The translations under genes were made by a program, and so were the position numbers. DNA of 13,550 nucleotides from an uncultured Gammaproteobacteria bacterium. Lineage in GTDB: Bacteria > Pseudomonadota > Gammaproteobacteria > Arenicellales > UBA868. Below are positions 6,981 through 13,470 of the stretch, piece by piece. Each line of letters begins with the position of its first letter. The stretch's first letter is position 1. The stretch spans positions 1 to 13,550 of the forward strand of contig CAJXBY010000060.1 of assembly GCA_913051905.1 (NCBI GenBank), given 5' to 3'. The notes under the pieces are model-generated. The model did not search any database. It was not told the origin of the DNA and saw only the letters and a program-made list of their open reading frames with translations.

Positions 6981-8704
6981 CGAATCTCAAAGGGGTTCAG
7001 GCGGATCAACCAGTTTCTGGGCCAGATTTTCAGGAGATGGTCCGAATTGTTTCGCCAAATGCTCACCTGCTCTTGCCAGTTCGGCCAAGATTCTTCATAG
7101 ACATTGACCGCTCTATAACTGCTCACGCCATTATGAATCATCAGAGTGATCAGGATATAACCGAACCAGTTGAATCTCCTCATGCTGTAAGGCCGGCTAC
7201 TTAACAGAATTGGAGACGACAGCACCAGGGCCATTATCACTGCGGGGATGTAGAAATACCGCATGCCGTTGGTCAGATGGAAAAATGCGGTGTTTCCTTT
7301 CCCTCCGATTCCGAATACTGTCGAGAAAACACTTAACAAGACGAAGCACGTGATCAGCAGAGTTATTCCCTGATCCCGTGCACGATGGGCATACCAGCCG
7401 AGAATTCCGACCAGTATGAACCCGTAGAGAATAGCGCTCCAAGTGTACGTGTGCGGTGATGAGATAGCAGAGCTGAATGTGTTGACGAAAAACTGTGCCA
7501 AGTCGATTGAGACAATAGTTGCTAACGTTCTCGCCCAGATCACCAATGCAACTGTATCTAGGGTTGCCGGCAGGACCCGCATGTGGATACCGTCCCGCAG
7601 TATGAAAGCGGAGTGAAAAACGATTGCGAGTTGCAGAATCGCGCACGATGCGAGTATCAGGAAGAGCACCAGGTGCTCCCGCTCTTTTGTCAGCCACGCA
7701 CGCACGCCGAAAATAGGTGCGAAGAGGCAAGAGAGCAAACCAGTCAATCCGCTGATAACGATGCAGAGCCGATATGGCCAGATATTCGCAGGCGTGACAC
7801 CGGACATCAGAATCAATACGCTGGCAAAAGTGAACGTATACGAGGTGCCGTTGAGGTTTAGCCATGTCTCTTGGCTGAACGGTATCAGTAGATACAGCCA
7901 AATAATTAGGAGTTTCTTGGCTGGGGTTTCCCAGTAGCGGGACTGCCCGAAACTGATAATTGCAATCGGGATCGCGCTGGCTACTGCACTCACAAGGGTG
8001 AAAACCAGCGGTGCTCTTTCAACCGAAACGGTGTGCACCGTGGTGTAAGCCGTAAGGTTGTGAATGATCCGAAAATATTCCCACGACTTCAGTAGCTCGA
8101 CGGGTTCCCGGTGGTTGAAAAAATGGGCAAAAAAGAACTTACCATCCTCTGCCCAGAACCTGGGCGAGTGAAATAGTTCGGGTTCCCGAAAATAGAGGGT
8201 GCTGAGTGCAACGAGAAAAATGGTCCAGCACAAGAATCGTTGTATCGCCTGCGTACTCAGCCACGGGACGCGATAGCAGGTCTTCTCGTCTAGTACATCG
8301 AGGGCATTCGAGAAATATCCCAACAGGAGCACTGCTGTCACAAACGGCTGATCCGGATAGCCGATAGCCGATGTGGTCAGAATTATGCTGACCCCGATAC
8401 AGAACTGTCGCGGTGTTTTCCGGGACAGAAACAGGAAAGGGTTTCTCGAAGTCCTGGGACCCAGAAAGCTCAGAAAACAGGCAACACCAAGGCCGAGAAA
8501 ACTGCCTAGGCCGAGTCTCAGCAAAGCTTCTTCAAAATCAAAGATGTGATTGTGGGCGCTTAACCAGTGTAGCTGTGGGTAACACGCGAGCGTAACGCAC
8601 AAAATGTTCCACCCGCCCAGCGGTCTCTGCCTGTACCAGATGGTCCCAAGCCGGTTCTTCATGGGTAGAAAACTGACAATCCTGTCAAGCCCATCGATCG
8701 CCAT
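6977..8704 (-). CDS. Polytopic GT-C-like membrane protein with N-terminal membrane extension
   Basis: Unrecognised integral membrane protein of about 575 residues. Numbered from an upstream in-frame GTG at 8713, a typical GT-C core begins at about residue 160: a membrane span, then the loop SPRFWAEDGKFFFAHF with the acidic pair Glu189-Asp190, repeated spans, and MRYFYIP (484-490) before a late span. About 150 residues with three or four further spans precede this core. The final ~50 residues are rich in Trp and Arg and probably soluble. The ATG at 8704 is preferred to the GTG at 8713, but neither has a convincing ribosome site. A third possibility is Met18, in MKNRLGTIW. It overlaps the next membrane gene by four bases, so the two are probably made together and may work as a pair. 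GC content is low (26 of 60 bases in 7081-7140). Confidence 0.72.
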   Translation of the reverse strand: MAIDGLDRIVSFLPMKNRLGTIWYRQRPLGGWNILCVTLACYPQLHWLSAHNHIFDFEEALLRLGLGSFLGLGVACFLSFLGPRTSRNPFLFLSRKTPRQFCIGVSIILTTSAIGYPDQPFVTAVLLLGYFSNALDVLDEKTCYRVPWLSTQAIQRFLCWTIFLVALSTLYFREPELFHSPRFWAEDGKFFFAHFFNHREPVELLKSWEYFRIIHNLTAYTTVHTVSVERAPLVFTLVSAVASAIPIAIISFGQSRYWETPAKKLLIIWLYLLIPFSQETWLNLNGTSYTFTFASVLILMSGVTPANIWPYRLCIVISGLTGLLSCLFAPIFGVRAWLTKEREHLVLFLILASCAILQLAIVFHSAFILRDGIHMRVLPATLDTVALVIWARTLATIVSIDLAQFFVNTFSSAISSPHTYTWSAILYGFILVGILGWYAHRARDQGITLLITCFVLLSVFSTVFGIGGKGNTAFFHLTNGMRYFYIPAVIMALVLSSPILLSSRPYSMRRFNWFGYILITLMIHNGVSSYRAVNVYEESWPNWQEQVSIWRNNSDHLLKIWPRNWLIRLNPFEIR

Positions 8705-8713
8705 CCAAATCAC

Positions 8714-8932
8714 CGAGGCGGTTGATCATGGCGAGCACAGATTTTTGGACTCCAGGCTTAAGCATCCCGGGATTCAGGAGATAGAGCCATGATCTGTTTG
8801 ACAGATCCTGTGGCCGGTCAGACGCAGGCTAAGGGTGGGTTGACTTGTTGGTGAGTTTACCGGTTGTTCGTCCGGTCAGGGGGAATGGCCTGGGGTGTCT
8901 CAGTGCGTTCAGCAGAGCGAGGACTGGACCGA
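8714..8932. other. Intergenic region upstream of the membrane-protein block
   Basis: There are 219 bases without a convincing gene. Reading the - strand, it holds a perfect 7-base inverted repeat (8791-8807), a very short open frame starting at 8790 (ten codons), and the 8-base palindrome GCTTAAGC at 8757-8764. A promoter for the membrane genes is expected here, but I could not identify a convincing -35/-10 pair. Confidence 0.4.
8791..8807. repeat. Perfect 7-base inverted repeat GATCTGT-TTG-ACAGATC
   Basis: The 7-base arms are perfect and separated by TTG. It lies about 90 bases upstream of the first GT-C-like gene and about 125 bases past the stop of the cNMP/rhodanese gene (both - strand). 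It could be an operator, or part of a transcript end for the upstream gene; no T-run follows on the - strand, so an intrinsic terminator is not supported. Confidence 0.4.
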
Positions 8933-10003
8933 TCAACCCGGGTTCTGCCGTCCCTGAATACCGTCCCTGACCACGCTGACTTCCAGTCCCTGCTGTCTCA
9001 TCAAGAAGGCAGCGGCGGCACTCTGACGGGCATCGTTACAGAACACGATGTATTGCTTGTCAGCCGTAAGTTGAGACATTCTGAGCCGCAACACATAAAA
9101 AGGTATGTTCTGTGCACCGCGCAGTGTCCCGCTCTTGAATTCACTTTCGAAACGGGTGTCAATCAGCTGAGCACCGTCGGAGACCCGTTGTTTGAGATCA
9201 TTAAAGTCAACCCACTGAATTCGCTGCCCGACCAGTATCGTGTCAAAATCTTTTCGGGAAAGGCGCATCAGCATACCGTCGGATGTCGCGGTGACCGTTG
9301 CCGACCGGGCGGTCTCAGAGATCAGGGCATCTTCTCCAAAGGTGCTCCATTGTTTTAGATTGGCGAGAACCAGATCTTCGTTTCCGCCGCCGCGACTACG
9401 GGTAACACGAAATGTTCCCGTGCGGATGATGTAGTAGTAGTCCAGATTTTTGTCATCCTGTTTGATCACCACGTCCCCAGACTTAACCGGATAAGGCTCA
9501 AAGCTGGAAAAAAGATGAACCATATTAACTAAAGGAAGATCTGAGAATCCGGGAAAATTCATGAGTTCTTCCACCCAGCCCAGTTCGAGATCCTGTTCCG
9601 ACTCGACTTCATGTACCTCAAACCCTTCAACCTGGGAATTGGAATGGGTCTGGAGACCGCTCAGCAGCAGATAGTTGTTCAAAAGATTGCTGTCTATCCC
9701 AGCCACCCGGGCCTGTTCTCCCGCGGTCACTGTGTGTTGTCGGGGCTGGCTGTTAGACAGTGGCTGCTTGGCGTCAGGAGAAGAAGCCTGTAGTGTTAGT
9801 GTGTCGGTGGAACCCTTGAGTTCCAGTGATCCCTCCAGCAGAAAGTATGTGGTTTGGTCGCGGCTGCCTCGTTCGAACACAGTCTCGCCGACTGAATAGG
9901 TCTCAACTTTCGCCCGTTCACAGACCGCACGCAGTGCGCCCGCGCCGAGTTGATTGATCGGTGTCAGAGATTCAGCAACTGAAGGTTCCAGAGTGTCTGC
10001 CAT
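8933..10003 (-). CDS. Double cyclic-nucleotide-binding plus rhodanese domain protein
   Basis: Soluble protein of 356 residues with three domains. The first cNMP-binding-like domain (about 15-112) has VGETVFERGS and YFLLEGSLELK, but its phosphate-binding cassette is degenerate. The second (about 148-256) has a good cassette: FGEDALISETARSATVTA, with Glu224 and Arg233 in the places that hold the ribose and phosphate of cAMP or cGMP. The rhodanese domain (about 265-349) has ID-R (281-284) and the active-site loop CNDARQS, with Cys322 as the sulfur-carrying residue. The loop has Arg at C+4 and Gln at C+5 rather than the common Arg at C+5. No DNA-binding helix-turn-helix is visible, so it is not a Crp-type regulator. 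I recall this domain order in Gammaproteobacteria. The ATG at 10003 has GGAGGG about nine bases upstream. It lies 69 bases after the amidohydrolase gene on the same strand. Confidence 0.88.
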   Translation of the reverse strand: MADTLEPSVAESLTPINQLGAGALRAVCERAKVETYSVGETVFERGSRDQTTYFLLEGSLELKGSTDTLTLQASSPDAKQPLSNSQPRQHTVTAGEQARVAGIDSNLLNNYLLLSGLQTHSNSQVEGFEVHEVESEQDLELGWVEELMNFPGFSDLPLVNMVHLFSSFEPYPVKSGDVVIKQDDKNLDYYYIIRTGTFRVTRSRGGGNEDLVLANLKQWSTFGEDALISETARSATVTATSDGMLMRLSRKDFDTILVGQRIQWVDFNDLKQRVSDGAQLIDTRFESEFKSGTLRGAQNIPFYVLRLRMSQLTADKQYIVFCNDARQSAAAAFLMRQQGLEVSVVRDGIQGRQNPG

Positions 10004-10058
10004 TTGGTTTGCCCTCCGGGGCAGGGAGTTGCTACAGCTGTCAAATACCGTTCAATAG

Positions 10059-10082
10059 TCCGAATTCTAGCCTCAATTCGGA
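10059..10082 (-). terminator. Hairpin at the end of the amidohydrolase gene
   Basis: TCCGAATT and AATTCGGA form a perfect 8-base stem with an 8-base loop, overlapping the amidohydrolase stop codon (10073-10075). The sequence after it on the - strand (CTATTGAACGG) has no T-run. It may therefore be a partial or Rho-assisted terminator or an mRNA 3' end protector rather than a full intrinsic terminator. It sits between two genes on the same strand and could lower read-through into the cNMP/rhodanese gene. Confidence 0.4.
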
Positions 10083-11587
10083 TTAGAAGTGTCTAGAGTA
10101 GGGTCTAAAATGGCATGGACGTGGTGTGTAGACCGGGCAAGCCCAATGCAGAAATGCCCAACATGCTGTTCAAGTTGTTCTGCAAGTGCTCGGGTCTCAG
10201 CATTCAGTTCAGCGAGGTTTTCGACGGCTTCCTGCGCTTGCTGTTTGAGTCGTGCCACATCGACAGTGAGAAGTTTCCTGTTTTGCACGACCATCCGACC
10301 GGCAACCAGTACGGTGTGTACGGCCGTAGCGTCTTCCGTGTGGATCAACTGGTTGATCGGGTCATTGAGGGGAAGCCAGTTGACTTGGTTGAGGTCCAGC
10401 AACGCGATATCAGCTTTGTAACCTGGCTCGATCGAACCGATGAGACCTTTCATACCGAGAGCCTGGGCACTGCCCGCGGTGGCGAGCTGTGCCACTTCGC
10501 GGGTGCTGAGCCAGTTTTCATAGTCGTGGCTGCGCAGGCGTGAGGCGAACGACGCGAGTCTCAGCGCCTCGAACATGTTCTGGTTGTCAGCGCAGTTGGC
10601 GCCGTCGGTACCGATACCAACATTCAAGCCTGCCTCCAGCATCTCTCGGACAGGCGCGATGCCCGAACCCAGTCGCATGTTGCTGCCGGGATTGTGAGCC
10701 ACCGATGCACCGTGGTCTGAGAGACGGGCAATATCGTCTTTATCCAGCCACACCCCGTGGGCTGCCGTGAAGTCCGGACCCAGTACTCCGACGTCGTCCA
10801 GATGGGCAGTCAGTGACTTGCCGTAGCGACGCAGGCCCGAAAGTACCTGAATCTTGGATTCGGCAAGGTGCATGTGCAGCCCCACTTCGTACTCATCCGC
10901 TAGGCGCCTGGAGGTTCTCAGAAAATCATCGCTGCAGTGAAGCGGGATGGTAGGCGCCAGTGCAGGAGCGATCTGTTGGCGATCGAACGGCCAGCACTGA
11001 AGCAATTCAGAACAAATCTTGAATGTGGATTCGAGTGGTGACATGCGCATCGCTGCGACTCGTGCCTGGAGTTCGGGAGGCAGGGCAGCGACCAGGTCGG
11101 GTACGGCTTCAAAGAATGTTCGATCGGCGAGCATTGGAGCGATCACCGCTCGAATTCCGGCATCCTGATAGGCTTGTCCGACCGCCAGCATGCCGTCGAC
11201 GGTGGGGTCCGGGAGTTCGACATGTAGGTCGTAAAGTGCCGTGCAGCCTTTGGTCAGCATTTCTGCCGCAGCCAGGGACGCCGCTAGGTATTTATGTTCT
11301 AAGGAGCGTTGACCCGATATCCAAGGACCCGCATTGAGCAGTAGTTCCAGGGTCCAGCGGTCACCGCTGCCCTTGTACAGGCTGCCGTGACCGTGTGTAT
11401 GGCTGTTGATCAACCCTGGAATAATCAGTCGGTCAGTCGCATCGATGACTCGCGCTTCAGGAGGCGCGCTGAGACCTGGGGCCGTCACCGTCTTGATCGT
11501 ATCGCCTTCGATCAGGATATCGCCCCGGCTTGCGGCTGCCTGCCCGCTGTCCAGGATTAGACCGTTGGTGATGAGAGTGAATTCCAT
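10073..11587 (-). CDS. Amidohydrolase, ATZ/TRZ (MTA/SAH deaminase-like) family
   Basis: Metal-dependent cytoplasmic hydrolase of the cytosine-deaminase-like branch, probably removing an amino group from a nitrogen heterocycle. The full active-site set is present: HTH (His63, His65) in PGLINSHTHGHGSL, HLAE (His240, Glu243) in LHMHLAES, His277 in AAHGVWL, Asp328 in GTDGANCADNQN, and HNPGSNMRLGSG (298-309) typical of this group. The substrate cannot be read from the sequence; candidates are adenosine-type thioethers, guanine or related purines, or other ring amines. At 504 residues it is longer than the usual ~430-450: a tail from about residue 445, rich in Ala, Glu, Leu and Gln, looks helical and may be an assembly element. 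The ATG at 11587 has GGAGA six bases upstream. It is divergent from a TRAP transporter operon, which suggests the transporter brings in its substrate. Confidence 0.87.
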   Translation of the reverse strand: MEFTLITNGLILDSGQAAASRGDILIEGDTIKTVTAPGLSAPPEARVIDATDRLIIPGLINSHTHGHGSLYKGSGDRWTLELLLNAGPWISGQRSLEHKYLAASLAAAEMLTKGCTALYDLHVELPDPTVDGMLAVGQAYQDAGIRAVIAPMLADRTFFEAVPDLVAALPPELQARVAAMRMSPLESTFKICSELLQCWPFDRQQIAPALAPTIPLHCSDDFLRTSRRLADEYEVGLHMHLAESKIQVLSGLRRYGKSLTAHLDDVGVLGPDFTAAHGVWLDKDDIARLSDHGASVAHNPGSNMRLGSGIAPVREMLEAGLNVGIGTDGANCADNQNMFEALRLASFASRLRSHDYENWLSTREVAQLATAGSAQALGMKGLIGSIEPGYKADIALLDLNQVNWLPLNDPINQLIHTEDATAVHTVLVAGRMVVQNRKLLTVDVARLKQQAQEAVENLAELNAETRALAEQLEQHVGHFCIGLARSTHHVHAILDPTLDTSNPN

Positions 11588-11595
11588 TCAGTTCT

Positions 11596-11606
11596 CCGAT
11601 GATCGG
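11596..11606. promoter_or_regulatory. Palindrome CCGATGATCGG, possible operator (site A)
   Basis: A perfect 5+1+5 inverted repeat in the leader of the amidohydrolase gene, overlapping its ribosome site. An almost identical 11-base motif (one difference) lies at 11763-11773 before the TRAP operon. Two copies in one divergent region suggest, but do not prove, a shared regulator. Confidence 0.3.
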
Positions 11607-11618
11607 GATTTAGCGGTC

Positions 11619-11648
11619 AGTGTACGTGTGTTTTTGAGAATATGTCAG
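11619..11648 (-). promoter_or_regulatory. Possible sigma-70 promoter of the amidohydrolase gene
   Basis: On the - strand CTGACA (complement of 11643-11648, five of six matches to TTGACA) is followed after 18 bases by TACACT (complement of 11619-11624, four of six matches to TATAAT). Transcription would begin about 25 bases before the ATG at 11587. This is the best pair I found by eye and remains weak. Confidence 0.3.
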
Positions 11649-11762
11649 TACCCGGCCCGATCTCGGCTCTGGCACACTTTTTCAGTTATTATTGGAAAGG
11701 TTGTGAGGCTGGTCCGATGACGATAGGCCAGCCGGGAATGGTGAACGATCAGGGCATGGTTT

Positions 11763-11773
11763 CCGACGATCGG
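11763..11773. promoter_or_regulatory. Motif CCGACGATCGG, possible operator (site B)
   Basis: It differs from site A in one base (C for T at position five), with outer arms CCGA and TCGG. It lies 77 bases before the dctP start codon, a sensible place for a regulator of the TRAP operon. Confidence 0.3.
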
Positions 11774-11826
11774 TGATCTGATCCCTGCACTGTTCTGTTT
11801 CGTGTGGTTCAAATTCGGTTAACTTT

Positions 11827-11839
11827 GGAGGAGAGAAGG
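11827..11839 (+). promoter_or_regulatory. Ribosome binding site of dctP
   Basis: GGAGGAGAGAAGG directly precedes two adjacent in-frame ATG codons (11840 and 11843). GGAGG ends eight bases before the first. It rules out the in-frame start at 11804, which would lengthen the signal peptide N-terminus without a ribosome site. Strong initiation fits the high amounts needed of a binding protein. Confidence 0.65.
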
Positions 11840-12829
11840 ATGATGAAAGGAAAACTTGGATCTGGCCTGGTGCTCACAGCAGCACTCGCCCTATTCGGTC
11901 TTGTGTCGAACCCCGCGTCCGCCGGTGAAGTAACCCTTTCGGGCGCCAGTTGCTTTCCGATCGGCAGTCCCCCGGGCAAGCCTTTTGAGGCCTTTGTGGC
12001 AGAACTCAATGCTCGCGGCAAGGGTGTAGTGCAGATTGACCTCAAAGGGGGAGCTCCGGCGATCGGCAGCCCATTCACCCTGACCCAGAAAATGGCCAAA
12101 GGCGCCTACGATATTGTTGGCTGCCCAGAGGCGTATTTTGGTAACGTGCTTCCCGAAGCGCCGGTGCTGCGTTTCTCCGATTACGCTTATGCCGTACTGC
12201 GGGAAAATGGTGCGATCGATTATGTACAGAAACTTATGGCCGAGAAGAACATCCGATATATTGCCCGCTATCACGATTTCGGGCCGTTTTACCTGTGGCT
12301 CAGCCAACCGATCACAGGCCCGGATCTGACGGGGTTGAATCTGAGAGTATCTCCAGTCTATACCGCGTTTTTTAAATCGCTCGGAGCCACCGTGCAGCGC
12401 TCCAATTATGCGCAGGTCTACACCTATATGGAAAACAACACCGTGCAGGGGTATGGCTGGCCAGCACTGGGCTGGAATCCAGCCTGGCTGAAGGTCACCA
12501 AGTTCCGTGTCGAACCCGGGTTTTACCGCGCATCGCTGCACGCCCTTATCAATCTTAAGAAATGGAAATCACTGGGACAGGCTCAACAGGATTTGCTGTC
12601 GGAGGTTGGATTGGAGTTCGAAGTGAAAACCGAAGCCTCTTCTTCCCCGGGTGGACCGGTAATGAAAAAGCAGAAGGACATGATGGCCGCCGAGGGAATG
12701 AAGACCATCACGATGGAAGGTGCTGATCGGAACAAATGGTCGGCAGCCGCATCAGATGCCGGATGGGGTGAAGTGCTGGACCGCAGTCCAGAGCATGGTG
12801 CAGCGCTGAAGAAGTTGTTCACCAAGTAG
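11840..12829 (+). CDS. dctP: TRAP transporter solute-binding protein, DctP family
   Basis: Periplasmic binding protein (329 residues) that captures a substrate, usually an organic anion, and delivers it to the DctQM permease. The N-terminus is a Sec signal peptide: basic MMKGK, a hydrophobic stretch, then cleavage after PASA (about residue 28). The mature protein has the family blocks LTQKMAKGAYDIVG, the TGLNLRVSP segment with Arg169 in the place of the conserved carboxylate-binding arginine, and AQVYTYMENNTVQGYGWP (191-208). Sequence does not reveal the ligand; the divergent amidohydrolase suggests a nitrogenous compound or a product of its catabolism. It is followed by a strong hairpin before dctQ, which may allow more binding protein than permease. 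Confidence 0.92.
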   Translation: MMKGKLGSGLVLTAALALFGLVSNPASAGEVTLSGASCFPIGSPPGKPFEAFVAELNARGKGVVQIDLKGGAPAIGSPFTLTQKMAKGAYDIVGCPEAYFGNVLPEAPVLRFSDYAYAVLRENGAIDYVQKLMAEKNIRYIARYHDFGPFYLWLSQPITGPDLTGLNLRVSPVYTAFFKSLGATVQRSNYAQVYTYMENNTVQGYGWPALGWNPAWLKVTKFRVEPGFYRASLHALINLKKWKSLGQAQQDLLSEVGLEFEVKTEASSSPGGPVMKKQKDMMAAEGMKTITMEGADRNKWSAAASDAGWGEVLDRSPEHGAALKKLFTK

Positions 12830-12849
12830 TCGCTCACTGATACCCGAAT

Positions 12850-12893
12850 CCTGCCGCGGGGAGTCGGCCGACCGGCCGGCCTCCTGCTGCAGG
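12850..12893 (+). promoter_or_regulatory. Long intercistronic hairpin between dctP and dctQ
   Basis: CCTGC (12850-12854) pairs with GCAGG (12889-12893), GGAG (12860-12863) with CTCC (12881-12884), and the inner GGCC (66-69) with GGCC (74-77, last digits of 128xx) around a GACC loop. Small internal mismatches interrupt the stem. No T-run follows, so it is not a standard terminator. It more likely protects the dctP message or partly attenuates transcription into the permease genes. Confidence 0.5.
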
Positions 12894-12936
12894 GTTGTGC
12901 TTCAAGTCTTCAGTGCTCAGCCTTGACGGATTCGAT

Positions 12937-13467
12937 ATGCGCAAGCCGATCGATCGATTCGAGGCCTTGTTCAACCGCGTCACGTTGTATCTGGCTTACC
13001 TGGTCGCTCTCTCGATCGGATTGTTTGCGGTCCTGATTCCCTTTAATCTTTTCCTGATCAAGACCCAGTTGGGCAGTATCTGGTGGCTCTATGAGGGGGT
13101 CGAATACACCCTTTATTTCGGGGTCTTCATCGGTGCCCCCTGGGTGCTTAACCAGGGGGCACATGTCCGCGTTGATGTAGTCACGTCCGTGCTATCCGTA
13201 GAATCTTCCAGAAAATTGGAACGGACGATGGACATCGCGGGCGCATTGCTGTGCGCTTTGCTTTGTTTCTACGGGTCTCGCGTCACCATCTGGGAATTCC
13301 AGGATGGTACGCTGCCGGATAAGGATCTGAGAATTCCAACCGGCTATATGATGGTTATTTTTTCAGCCTCTTTTTTTCTACTGGCCATTGAGTTCCTGTT
13401 GCGGTTTCGCCGAGCCGGAAGCGATCCGGAGGATGCAGACTCAGATAAACCAAGGTCGGGTTTCTAA
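12937..13467 (+). CDS. dctQ: TRAP transporter small permease subunit, DctQ family
   Basis: Small inner-membrane subunit (176 residues) with four predicted spans: YLAYLVALSIGLFAVLIPF, a second around YTLYFGVFIGAPWVL, a third around MDIAGALLCALLCFYG, and a fourth around MMVIFSASFFLLAIEFLL. The block GVFIGAPWVLNQGAHVRVDV matches the family signature between spans two and three. The ATG at 12937 (MRKPIDRFEALFNRV) is preferred to the in-frame TTG at 12895, because the N-terminus then starts just before the first helix and the hairpin ending at 12893 stays untranslated. The ribosome site is weak (GGA eight bases upstream). dctM follows after three bases. Confidence 0.9.
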   Translation: MRKPIDRFEALFNRVTLYLAYLVALSIGLFAVLIPFNLFLIKTQLGSIWWLYEGVEYTLYFGVFIGAPWVLNQGAHVRVDVVTSVLSVESSRKLERTMDIAGALLCALLCFYGSRVTIWEFQDGTLPDKDLRIPTGYMMVIFSASFFLLAIEFLLRFRRAGSDPEDADSDKPRSGF

Positions 13468-13470
13468 GTC

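Larger units (their letters stand above)
11588..11839. promoter_or_regulatory. Divergent intergenic region between amidohydrolase and TRAP operon
   Basis: These 252 bases must hold the promoters of both divergent units. It contains the two 11-base motifs, a related CCGATGACGAT at 11714-11724, an AT-rich stretch around 11676-11700, and the possible - strand promoter. I could not choose a convincing + strand promoter for dctP. No gene is supported here. Confidence 0.5.

Noticed and set aside
7197..7901. Second - strand frame of 234 codons inside the GT-C-like gene
   Set aside because: It overlaps a frame with clear membrane spans and GT-C motifs; its own product is Arg/His/Cys-rich without any motif.
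8758..8790. Ten-codon open frame upstream of the membrane genes as a leader peptide
   Set aside because: It has no ribosome site or regulatory codon run; frames this short occur by chance.
8864..9358. + strand frame of 164 codons opposite the rhodanese domain
   Set aside because: It covers the strongly supported rhodanese and cNMP coding frame and has no recognisable domain.
11670..11685. TGGCAC resembling a sigma-54 -24 element in the divergent region
   Set aside because: The -12 position should read GC at 11683-11684 but is CA, so the required pair is missing.
11891..12541. - strand frame of 216 codons opposite dctP
   Set aside because: dctP is a secure family match with signal peptide and ribosome site; the opposite frame shows no motif or start signal.
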